Position numbers and translations under genes: made by a program. A stretch of 23,242 bases of DNA from Solirubrobacteraceae bacterium (GTDB taxonomy: Bacteria > Actinomycetota > Thermoleophilia > Solirubrobacterales > Solirubrobacteraceae): the NCBI GenBank assembly GCA_019683665.1, contig JADGIB010000018.1, forward strand, positions 1-23,242, in the 5' to 3' direction. The notes under the pieces are model-generated. The model was not told the DNA's origin and did not search any database. It saw only the letters and a list, made by a program, of their open reading frames with translations. The stretch's first letter is position 1. Every line of letters begins with the position of its first letter. Shown here piece after piece: positions 17,861 to 23,209 of the stretch.

Positions 17861-18612
17861 CCGCCGGCCGGGCTCGGCCCGCCGCGGCGGCGCAGCGGCA
17901 TGACGTCGGCGGGCGGGCGCTCCTGCTCGGCGCGGTCGGGGTCGCCGCCGAGCTCGGCGACCTGGCGCTCGAGCGCGGCGATGCGGCTCGACATCGCCGC
18001 CAGCGCGTCGGCGATCGGGTCGGGCAGGTGCAGCCAGTCGGTGTCGGGCCCCTCGGGCCTGCGCCCCTCGATGCGGACCGGGTGGCCGGGGTTGCCGACG
18101 ACGGTCGAGTTCGGCGGCACGTCGTGGATGACGACCGTGTTGGCCCCGATCTTCGCGCCGTGGCCGATCGTGATCGGGCCCAGCAGCTTCGCGCCCGACC
18201 CGATCGTGACGTTGTCCTCGACGGTCGGGTGGCGCTTGCCGGTGGCGAAGCCGGTGCCGCCGAGCGTGACGCCCTGGTACATCGTCACGTCGCGGCCGAT
18301 CTCGGCGGTCTCGCCGATGACGACGCCGGAGCCGTGGTCGATGAAGAGGCCGTCGCCGATCTTCGCCGCCGGGTGGATCTCGATGCCGGTGATCGCGCGG
18401 GTGGCGACCGACAGCGCGCGCGGCAGCAGCGGGACGCGGGCGGTGTGGAGGGCGTGCGCGACGCGGTGGGCGAGCACGGCCTGCACCCCGGGCCACATCG
18501 CCAGGATCTCGAGGCTGCCGACGCCGGCGGCGGCCGGGTCGCGGTCGCGCGCGGCGCGGACGTCGCGGCGCACCTCCCCGAGGATGCGGGCCAGTGTGGA
18601 CAGTCCGGCCAT
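17857..18612 (-). CDS. cysE: serine O-acetyltransferase
   Basis: 251-residue left-handed beta-helix enzyme making O-acetylserine from serine and acetyl-CoA. After a short helical N-terminus, hexapeptide repeats run from about residue 78 (GIEIHPAAKIGDGLFIDHG) to about 170, with the catalytic D92-H93 in FIDHGSGVVIGE and the TLGGTGFATGKRHPTVED loop. Beyond the fold is a 70-residue tail with a short coiled coil (MSSRIAALERQVAEL) and a Pro/Arg-rich end finishing in Gly-Gly. It lacks the C-terminal isoleucine that CysE proteins forming the cysteine synthase complex insert into CysK. Start ATG 18612 has TAGGAT 8 nt upstream. It lies 34 bp downstream of cysK, so it could be read both from cysK and from its own promoter. 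Confidence 0.95.
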   Translation of the reverse strand: MAGLSTLARILGEVRRDVRAARDRDPAAAGVGSLEILAMWPGVQAVLAHRVAHALHTARVPLLPRALSVATRAITGIEIHPAAKIGDGLFIDHGSGVVIGETAEIGRDVTMYQGVTLGGTGFATGKRHPTVEDNVTIGSGAKLLGPITIGHGAKIGANTVVIHDVPPNSTVVGNPGHPVRIEGRRPEGPDTDWLHLPDPIADALAAMSSRIAALERQVAELGGDPDRAEQERPPADVMPLRRRGGPSPAGG

Positions 18613-18620
18613 CGCCGCGA

Positions 18621-18626
18621 ATCCTA
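18621..18626 (-). promoter_or_regulatory. cysE: -10 hexamer TAGGAT for cysE
   Basis: TANNNT hexamer 8 nt before ATG 18612, within the 34-bp gap after cysK. Confidence 0.45.
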
Positions 18627-18646
18627 CGGCGTGGGCGCCCCGGCGC

Positions 18647-19582
18647 TCACTGGGGCGCGAAGAACGGCGTCGAGACGTAGCGCTCGCCGGAGTCGGGCAG
18701 GATCGTGACGATCCGCTTGCCCGCCGACTCGGGGCGCTTGGCGATCTCGAGCGCGGCCCACATCGCGGCGCCGCAGGAGATGCCCGACAGGATGCCCTCG
18801 ACGCGGGCGAGCGCCCGCGCGGTCTCGATCGCGTCCTCGTCGCCGACCGGGACGACCTCGTCGAGCAGCTCGCGGTTGAGCACCGGCGGGACGAACCCGG
18901 CGCCGATCCCCTGGATGCGGTGCGGGCCGGGCAGGCGGCCGGAGAGGACGGCGCTCGAGCGCGGCTCGACGGCGACGACGCGGCAGTCCGGGCAGCGGGC
19001 CTTGATGACCTCGCCGGCGCCGGTGATCGTGCCGCCGGTGCCGACGCCGGCGACGAACACGTCGACGCGGTCGAGCGCCTCGAGGATCTCCGGGCCGGTC
19101 GTGCGGCGGTGCACCTCCGGGTTGGCCGGGTTCGAGAACTGGTCGGGCAGGAAGACGTCGGGGCCCTCGGCCATGCGGCGGGCGGCCTGGACCGCCTCGT
19201 CCATGCCGCCCATCGACTCGGTGATCTCGACGCGGGCGCCGTAGAGGCGCAGGAGCGCGTCGCGCTCGCGGCTCATCCCCTGCGGGAGCGTGAGGACGAG
19301 GTCGTAGCCCTTCGCGGCGCAGACGAACGCGAGCGCGATCCCGGTGTTGCCGGAGGTCGCCTCGACGATCGTCGAGCGGCCGGGCTCGATGAGGCCGTCG
19401 CGCTCGGCGGCCTCGATCATCGCGATCCCGATGCGGTCCTTGACGCTGCCGCCGGGGTTGAACGACTCGACCTTCGCGTAGATCTCGACCCCGGGCGCCG
19501 CGTCCGGCGGGAGCAGGCGCGTGACCTGCACGATCGGGGTGCGGCCCACGTACTCCGCGATGTTGATCGGGATTTTCGCCAT
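18647..19582 (-). CDS. cysK: cysteine synthase (O-acetylserine sulfhydrylase)
   Basis: 311-residue PLP enzyme that replaces the acetyl group of O-acetylserine with sulfide to give cysteine. The PLP lysine is K48 in NPGGSVKDRIG. The substrate loop TSGNTG is at 76-81, the phosphate-binding loop is GVGTGGTITG, and SGISCGAA supplies the cofactor-contacting serine. Start ATG 19582 gives the standard MAKIPINIAEYVGRTP opening and has TACGCT 10 nt upstream; a longer open frame adds 33 Pro/Arg-rich residues and is rejected. It is upstream of cysE and divergent from a 34-residue microprotein. A CymR-like regulator with a CysK-docking type of tail lies 1.5 kb away. Confidence 0.96.
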   Translation of the reverse strand: MAKIPINIAEYVGRTPIVQVTRLLPPDAAPGVEIYAKVESFNPGGSVKDRIGIAMIEAAERDGLIEPGRSTIVEATSGNTGIALAFVCAAKGYDLVLTLPQGMSRERDALLRLYGARVEITESMGGMDEAVQAARRMAEGPDVFLPDQFSNPANPEVHRRTTGPEILEALDRVDVFVAGVGTGGTITGAGEVIKARCPDCRVVAVEPRSSAVLSGRLPGPHRIQGIGAGFVPPVLNRELLDEVVPVGDEDAIETARALARVEGILSGISCGAAMWAALEIAKRPESAGKRIVTILPDSGERYVSTPFFAPQ

Positions 19583-19592
19583 TGGCACGCGC

Positions 19593-19598
19593 AGCGTA
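19593..19598 (-). promoter_or_regulatory. cysK: -10 hexamer TACGCT for cysK
   Basis: TANNNT hexamer 10 nt before ATG 19582, in the 97-bp divergent gap. Confidence 0.5.
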
Positions 19599-19667
19599 CA
19601 CGCCCGCCTGGCGGGGCCGGCGCGCGGGCGCGGCGGGGGCCGGGGACTGGGCGTCCGCCGCCGCGGG

Positions 19668-19673
19668 TACGGT
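19668..19673 (+). promoter_or_regulatory. -10 hexamer TACGGT for the microprotein
   Basis: TANNNT hexamer exactly 6 nt before ATG 19680, the ideal spacing for a leaderless transcript. Confidence 0.5.
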
Positions 19674-19679
19674 CCGCCC

Positions 19680-19784
19680 ATGGCTCCCAGCCAGCCCTAT
19701 CCGTCGCCGTGCCCGACGTGCGGCGCGGTGCTGTTCGCGGGCGTGTGCCTGCCGTGCAGCGCCATCGCCCGCCCGGCGGCCTGA
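19680..19784 (+). CDS. 34-residue microprotein with two CXXC motifs
   Basis: Tiny protein: MAPSQPYPSP, then C11-P-T-C14, nine residues, and C23-L-P-C26, ending SAIARPAA. The paired CXXC motifs with a short hydrophobic loop form a minimal zinc-ribbon or knuckle. The start ATG 19680 has a TACGGT hexamer 6 nt upstream. A longer same-frame open stretch reaches back over the cysK start and is not supported. It is transcribed away from cysK and ends 28 bp from a convergent broken gene. Function is unknown. The motif pair plus ideal promoter spacing argue for a real gene, but at this length chance cannot be excluded. Confidence 0.55.
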   Translation: MAPSQPYPSPCPTCGAVLFAGVCLPCSAIARPAA

Positions 19785-19792
19785 GCGCGCCG

Positions 19793-19811
19793 CCGGGCGC
19801 CCCCGGCCCGG
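19793..19811. terminator. hairpin between convergent genes
   Basis: CCGGGC (19793-19798) and GCCCGG (19806-19811) form a 6-bp stem with a 7-nt loop, filling most of the 28-bp gap between the microprotein stop and the stop of the interrupted secreted protein. There is no T tract. Confidence 0.35.
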
Positions 19812-19812
19812 C

Positions 19813-20412
19813 TCAGCCGGACGGCGCGCAGCTCTGGCGCGCGTTGCCGAGCGTGAACGCGACGCGCCGCCCGCCGCGGCGCAGCGTGACGTCGCCGTCG
19901 ACGTCGAAGATCGTCCAGCCGCGGCCGCTCGGGCCGGTCCCCGACACGCACTGGCGGGCGATCCGCTTGGCCGCCCGGCACGTCAGCCCGCGGGCCTGCA
20001 CGCCGCGCAGGCGGATGCGGGCGCCGTCGATCGTGAAGCGCTCGGCCCCGCAGGAGCGCATCCGCGGCGGGACCGCGAACGTCATCGCGACGCTCGCCCC
20101 CTCCGGGATCGGGCCGGTGACGACGAGGTCGGCGACGAACTCCGAGCCGCCGAGCCGCATCGAGAACCCGCTGAACCCGTAGGACCCGGCCAGCGACGGC
20201 TCCGACGGCGCGATCGACTCGATCTACAGGTCGGTGTCGGTCAGCTGCACGACGATCCGGTCGCCGGTGCGCGCGCCGTCGAGCGGGACGGTCGCGACGC
20301 AGCGGTTCGCCCCGCCCTGGCACGGGACGGTCCGGTCGGCGGCCTGGGCCGCGGCGGGCAGCGCGACGGCGGCGACGGCACCGGCGACCACGACGAGCGT
20401 TCTCATCCGCAT
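19813..20412 (-). pseudogene. secreted protein gene interrupted by an in-frame amber codon
   Basis: One continuous frame of 200 codons broken by a single TAG at 20224-20226. The first part has a clear signal peptide (MRMRTLVVVAGAVAAVALPA, cleavage near AQAA) and about 35 mature residues ending QLTDTDL. After the stop the same frame continues with well-formed protein (IESIAPSEPS...GFSGFSMRLGGSEFVADLVV...) with four further cysteines and the same GC-rich codon choice up to a TGA at 19813. No frameshift is needed. Start ATG 20412 (or 20406) opens the signal peptide. Either the gene recently acquired a nonsense mutation or the base is an assembly error. TAG is an ordinary stop elsewhere in the window, so recoding is unlikely. 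Family not recognised. Confidence 0.7.
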
Positions 20413-20455
20413 GGCGGGCACTCTCGCTGGCGCCGGGGCGCCGCGTCAACCCGGC

Positions 20456-20713
20456 TCAGAACGCGGCGACGGCGTCCGGCACGTCCGCGCGGCGGACCTG
20501 CGCCCCGTCGGCATCGAAGTCGAGGAAGTAGTCCGCGGGCGAATCCAGGGGGTCGGCGAAGCGACGGACCTGCTCCTCGGTCAGGGGCGTCGAGCCCAGT
20601 TGCGTCGGGGCGAAGCCGAGGACCTCCACGAGCTCGCGCAGCGTCATGCGCCCGAGCTCGTGCTCGGCGATGAGCTCGTCGTCGGCCGGGTCGTATGCGC
20701 GGATCACCCACAT
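20456..20713 (-). CDS. probable immunity protein for the E3-type RNase
   Basis: 85-residue acidic protein (18 Asp/Glu against 7 Arg, no Lys, no Cys) starting MWVIRAYDPADDELIAEHEL, with LTEEQVRRFA in the middle and DYFLDFDAD (61-69) near the end. The pattern (a strand with an acidic 'YD..DDELI' turn, a Leu-rich helix, a 'PLTEEQ' helix start and a terminal DYFL strand) recalls a family of small immunity proteins I know as DUF7683, recalled rather than checked. It is unrelated in sequence to the classical colicin E3 immunity protein. Start ATG 20713 is 7 nt after the toxin stop, so the two are co-transcribed with the toxin first. Acidic charge opposite a basic RNase supports a binding inhibitor. 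Function is inferred. Confidence 0.65.
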   Translation of the reverse strand: MWVIRAYDPADDELIAEHELGRMTLRELVEVLGFAPTQLGSTPLTEEQVRRFADPLDSPADYFLDFDADGAQVRRADVPDAVAAF

Positions 20714-20720
20714 GGCATCG

Positions 20721-20969
20721 TCACGGTTCGACCGTCCTCGTCGCGTCGGCGGGCTTCGTCTGCTCGCCCGTGTGCGAGTCGAACTGGCCGAGATGCTTCC
20801 CGTTCGGAGTGTACGCCTCGATCGCCCCGTGCCGGTAGTCCCACTCGAGGATCCTCCCGTCGGGCAGCTTCCACCGTTTGCGGACGCCGCCGGGAAAGCC
20901 GGTCTTCGGCTTGACCAGACGAGCGTCGGGGAAGCCCGGCGGGGTCTTCGGCGGCGGCACCGGCACCAT
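20721..20969 (-). CDS. free-standing colicin E3/pyocin S6-type ribonuclease toxin
   Basis: 82-residue protein that is almost only the cytotoxic domain of colicin E3 (Pfam Cytotoxic), which cuts 16S rRNA in the decoding centre. Core: RKRWKLPDGRILEWDYRHGA followed by IEAY, then GKHLGQFDSHTGEQTKPAD and ATRTVEP. D44, H47 and E51 match the colicin E3 catalytic Asp510, His513 and Glu517, and R78 matches Arg545. A 25-residue Pro-rich lead (MVPVPPPKTPPGFPDARLVK) resembles the linker before such domains in larger polymorphic toxins. There is no receptor-binding, translocation, Rhs, WXG or signal sequence. Start ATG 20969 has TAGCGT 9 nt upstream, so it looks like an independent gene, not a broken tail. 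GC is about 68% in lines counted, lower than its neighbours. Confidence 0.85.
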   Translation of the reverse strand: MVPVPPPKTPPGFPDARLVKPKTGFPGGVRKRWKLPDGRILEWDYRHGAIEAYTPNGKHLGQFDSHTGEQTKPADATRTVEP

Positions 20970-20978
20970 GGCCGAATC

Positions 20979-20984
20979 ACGCTA
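20979..20984 (-). promoter_or_regulatory. -10 hexamer TAGCGT for the toxin-immunity pair
   Basis: TANNNT hexamer 9 nt before ATG 20969, in the 73-bp gap after the Rrf2-family gene. Confidence 0.45.
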
Positions 20985-21042
20985 ACCGCTCATGGGACCT
21001 TGCGCACCGGTGCGCTGGTCCCGCCCACCCCGGCGGGGCGAC

Positions 21043-21435
21043 TCAGATGTAGTACATCGCCACGCCCGCCTCGCGGACCTCCTGGTCCACGATGTCCTGG
21101 ATCGTGGCGGAGGCGAGGACGTCTCGGGCGGCGGAGGCGGCGGCGGCGAAGATGCCGGTCGCGTCCCGGCCGAGCGGGCCGTCGAGGAGCTCGACGACCT
21201 CGAGGACGGTGATCTCGCGCGGCTCGCGGGCGAACAGGTAGCCGCCCTTCACGCCGCGCTGGGAGCGCAGCAGGCCGGCGCGGCGCAGGACGGCGAACAG
21301 CTGCTCGAGGAACTGGACGGGGATGTCGCGGCGGCGGGCCAGCTCCGCGATCGGCACGGGGTCCCTGCCGCCGCTGCGGCCGAGCTCGGTCAGCGCCTGC
21401 AGCGCGTAGGGTGATTTGGAGGTGATCGACAGCAC
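21043..21435 (-). CDS. Rrf2-family regulator, CymR-like
   Basis: 130-residue winged-helix repressor. It opens LSITSKSPYALQALTELGR, has the recognition helix region VQFLEQLFAVLRRAGLLRSQ (40-59), and the RGVKGGYLFAREPREITVLEVVELLDGP wing and dimer helix (60-87). It has no cysteine at all, so it is not an Fe-S regulator such as IscR or NsrR. The C-terminus (LASATIQDIVDQE...AMYYI) resembles the end of Bacillus CymR, whose terminal Ile tail engages CysK. The start is GTG 21435, because conserved Rrf2 sequence begins immediately and no in-frame ATG exists upstream; TACGAT lies 11 nt before it. Its 5' end overlaps the divergent VanZ-like gene. Likely targets (cysK-cysE, itself) are inferred from family and proximity. 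Confidence 0.88.
   Translation of the reverse strand: MLSITSKSPYALQALTELGRSGGRDPVPIAELARRRDIPVQFLEQLFAVLRRAGLLRSQRGVKGGYLFAREPREITVLEVVELLDGPLGRDATGIFAAAASAARDVLASATIQDIVDQEVREAGVAMYYI
21407..21412 (+). promoter_or_regulatory. -10 hexamer TAGGGT for the VanZ-like gene
   Basis: TANNNT hexamer 9 nt before GTG 21422. It lies inside the first codons of the opposite-strand Rrf2 gene. Confidence 0.4.
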
Positions 21436-21820
21436 GGCCGCATCCGATCGTAGGGCACGCGCCGGGCGCCTTGCGCGCTTCGCGGCGCCGATCGCCCTCA
21501 TGGCGCTCATCTGGGCCCTCTCCGACCAGGAGCAGGTCGGCCCGGACCTCGGCGCGTGGGCGCGCCTGGCCACCTCCGCCGTCCACTTCACCGAGTTCGC
21601 GCTCCTGTTCACGCTCTGGCGCTGGGCGCTCGGCCCGCGCCGCGCGCCGGCCGCCGCCGCGATCGCGCTCGCGTGGGCGGTCCTCGACGAGGTCCACCAG
21701 TCGTGGGTGCCGGGCCGCGACAGCGACCCGATCGACGTGCTCGTCGACGCGGCCGGCATGGCCGCCGCCTGGCTGCTGCTCGCGCGCCTGCGGCGGCGGG
21801 CCGACGGCCGGGCCGGCTAG
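21422..21820 (+). CDS. VanZ-like family membrane protein
   Basis: 132-residue integral membrane protein. It carries the VanZ-family signature: a first helix followed by ALSDQEQ, a conserved histidine in VHFTEFALLFTLWRWAL, and VLDEVHQSWVPGRDSDPIDVLVDAAG with the DE-x-HQ and PGR-x-x-D-x-x-D motifs. Four transmembrane segments are likely. The family is named after a teicoplanin-resistance protein, but most members have no known function. Start GTG 21422 is chosen because it keeps the first helix and has TAGGGT 9 nt upstream; TTG 21416 is an alternative. Either way its 5' end overlaps the divergent Rrf2 gene by at least 14 bp. The stop TAG abuts the stop of the next, convergent gene. Confidence 0.85.
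   Translation: MIDSTAASDRRARAGRLARFAAPIALMALIWALSDQEQVGPDLGAWARLATSAVHFTEFALLFTLWRWALGPRRAPAAAAIALAWAVLDEVHQSWVPGRDSDPIDVLVDAAGMAAAWLLLARLRRRADGRAG
21447..21452 (-). promoter_or_regulatory. -10 hexamer TACGAT for the Rrf2-family gene
   Basis: TANNNT hexamer 11 nt before GTG 21435, embedded in the first codons of the VanZ-like gene. Confidence 0.35.
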
Positions 21821-22003
21821 CTAGCCGCGAGGCCGCCGGCGCCGCTTCGGCGCCGCCTTCTCGGCCGCCTCCTTGGCCGCGCGCCGGTCGGCGGCCTCCT
21901 GCTTGAGCCGGGCCTGGGCGGCGGCGTACTCCTCCGCGCGCTCGGCCGGCGTGGCCTGACGCGGTCGCATCGACCGCGACGACCGGCCTGGGGGGACTGC
22001 CAT
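21821..22003 (-). CDS. small charged coiled-coil protein
   Basis: 60-residue protein with a short polar N-terminus, an Ala/Glu/Arg/Lys helix (ERAEEYAAAQARLKQEAADR and onwards) that could form a single amphipathic helix or coiled coil, and a basic RRRRPRG end. ATG 22003 is preferred, with GAGG 8 nt upstream; GTG 22012 and ATG 21970 are in-frame alternatives. A TACCCT hexamer at 22094-22099 could be its promoter with a leader of about 80 nt. It converges on the VanZ-like gene, with stop codons directly adjoining. No family recognised. Low-complexity composition means it could be spurious, but the heptad-like pattern argues for a real protein. Confidence 0.5.
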   Translation of the reverse strand: MAVPPGRSSRSMRPRQATPAERAEEYAAAQARLKQEAADRRAAKEAAEKAAPKRRRRPRG

Positions 22004-22125
22004 GCTCAGCACCTCGCTCCCGCCCCTCGGGACTGACGGCCGCCGCGCGACGGGAGGGACGTGGCCCCAGGGCGCGGCGCTCCAGCACCCCTGAGGGTAC
22101 CGGTCGCCCCGGACCGGCCCGGGCG

Positions 22126-22140
22126 GGGCGCGCCGCGCCC
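22126..22140. terminator. possible hairpin after the HDOD-LuxR gene
   Basis: GGGCG and CGCCC flank a 5-nt loop, 18 bp past the regulator's stop on the minus strand. It is GC-only with no T tract. Confidence 0.25.
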
Positions 22141-22157
22141 GGCGGCGCCGCCGCGGC

Positions 22158-23209
22158 CTACAGCCAGCCGCGCTCGGTCGCCAGCAGGACGGCCTGGGCG
22201 CGGTCGACCGCGCCGAGCTTGCCGTAGATGTTGTGGAGGTGGGTGCGGACCGTCGAGGTCGACAGGTCGAGCTCGAGCGCGATCTGCTTGTAGACCTTGC
22301 CCTCGGCCAGGCGCTTGAGCACCTCGAGCTCGCGGGCCGACAGCGGGCACGGGTCGATCGCCCGGGTGCGCCCCGTCTGCGGGTACGGCAGGTCGTACAT
22401 GACCGTGCGCAGCTCGGTCGGCCCCAGGCCGACGGTCCGCGCGACCTTCAGCAGCTCGGTCGGCGAGACCGCCCCGCCCTGCGCGTAGTGGGCGAGCATG
22501 TCGGCCAGGCGGACGTACGCGGCCTCCTCGGCGGCGTCGTCGGCGTGGTGGCGCTCGATCGCGCTGGCGACCGCCTTCGGCAGCCCCCAGCGGCGGGCGA
22601 GGACGCCGCCGACGAGCGCGTGGTCGACGCCGAGCTCGCGGCGCTCGCGGTGGATGCGCTCCTCGGGCGTGCGCGCCGGCCCGTGCACCTGCCCCGGGTA
22701 GCCCGGGTAGGCGTGCATGAGGACGAGCTTGCCGATGTCGTGCAGCAGCGCGGTGACCATGAGGCGGTCGCGCTCGTCGTAGCCGGTCTCGGTCGTGATC
22801 CGGTCGGCGGCGCGCTGCGTGGCGACGCCGTGGAGGCGGAAGCGCTCCGGCGCCGCGTCCCACGTCGCGGTGCGCTCGAAGAAGTCGAAGGTGCGGGCGC
22901 GGGTCGCCAGCGACTGCACCGCCTCCGGCGACAGCAGCTCGACGGCCTTGACGACCGACTCGACCTTGCCGCGGGTGCGCCCCTCGACCTGGTTGGCGAG
23001 CCGCAGGACCGCGATCACGAGCGCGACGTCGGACTCGACCGCGGCGACGACCTCACCGGCGGAGATCCGCTCCTGCCCCACCACTCGCAGGAGCCGGTTG
23101 CGGGACTCGGCGAGCGCCGGGAACGACTCGAGCGCCTCGAAGGCGGCGGTCAACCGGCGCCCGTGGCCCTCGTTGTGGCGGCCGCCGGCCGCCTCGGCCC
23201 GGGGGGCCC
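22158..23209 (-). CDS. HDOD/HD domain-LuxR transcriptional regulator, 5' end cut by contig edge
   Basis: Signalling protein coupling an HDOD-type domain to a LuxR/GerE helix-turn-helix. Counted from the TTG at 23153, the HDOD/HD part spans about 10-260 (FPALAESRNRLL, SDVALVIAVLRLANQVEG, H108, ALLHDIGKLVL with H138-D139, and IERHH). The DNA-binding domain is 271-331 (LSARELEVLKRLAEGKVYKQ, then STSTVRTHLHNIYGKLGAVDR and a GWL end). The intact HD pair hints at possible phosphohydrolase activity, though HDOD domains are usually inactive. The frame stays open upstream of the TTG to the adapter sequence at 23210 with no other start codon, so the true start probably lies outside the window. The stop is TAG at 22158. 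Confidence 0.88.

Noticed and set aside
20224..20226. Amber codon read as a special amino acid.
   Set aside because: TAG ends many normal genes here, and no pyrrolysine-type machinery or recoding structure is visible.
21609..22088. A 159-codon minus-strand frame starting GTG 22088 with TACCCT 5 nt upstream.
   Set aside because: The promoter-like spacing is attractive, but the product is an Arg/Gly/Pro-rich shadow running antisense through the VanZ-like gene. The neighbouring frame gives a plausible helical protein.
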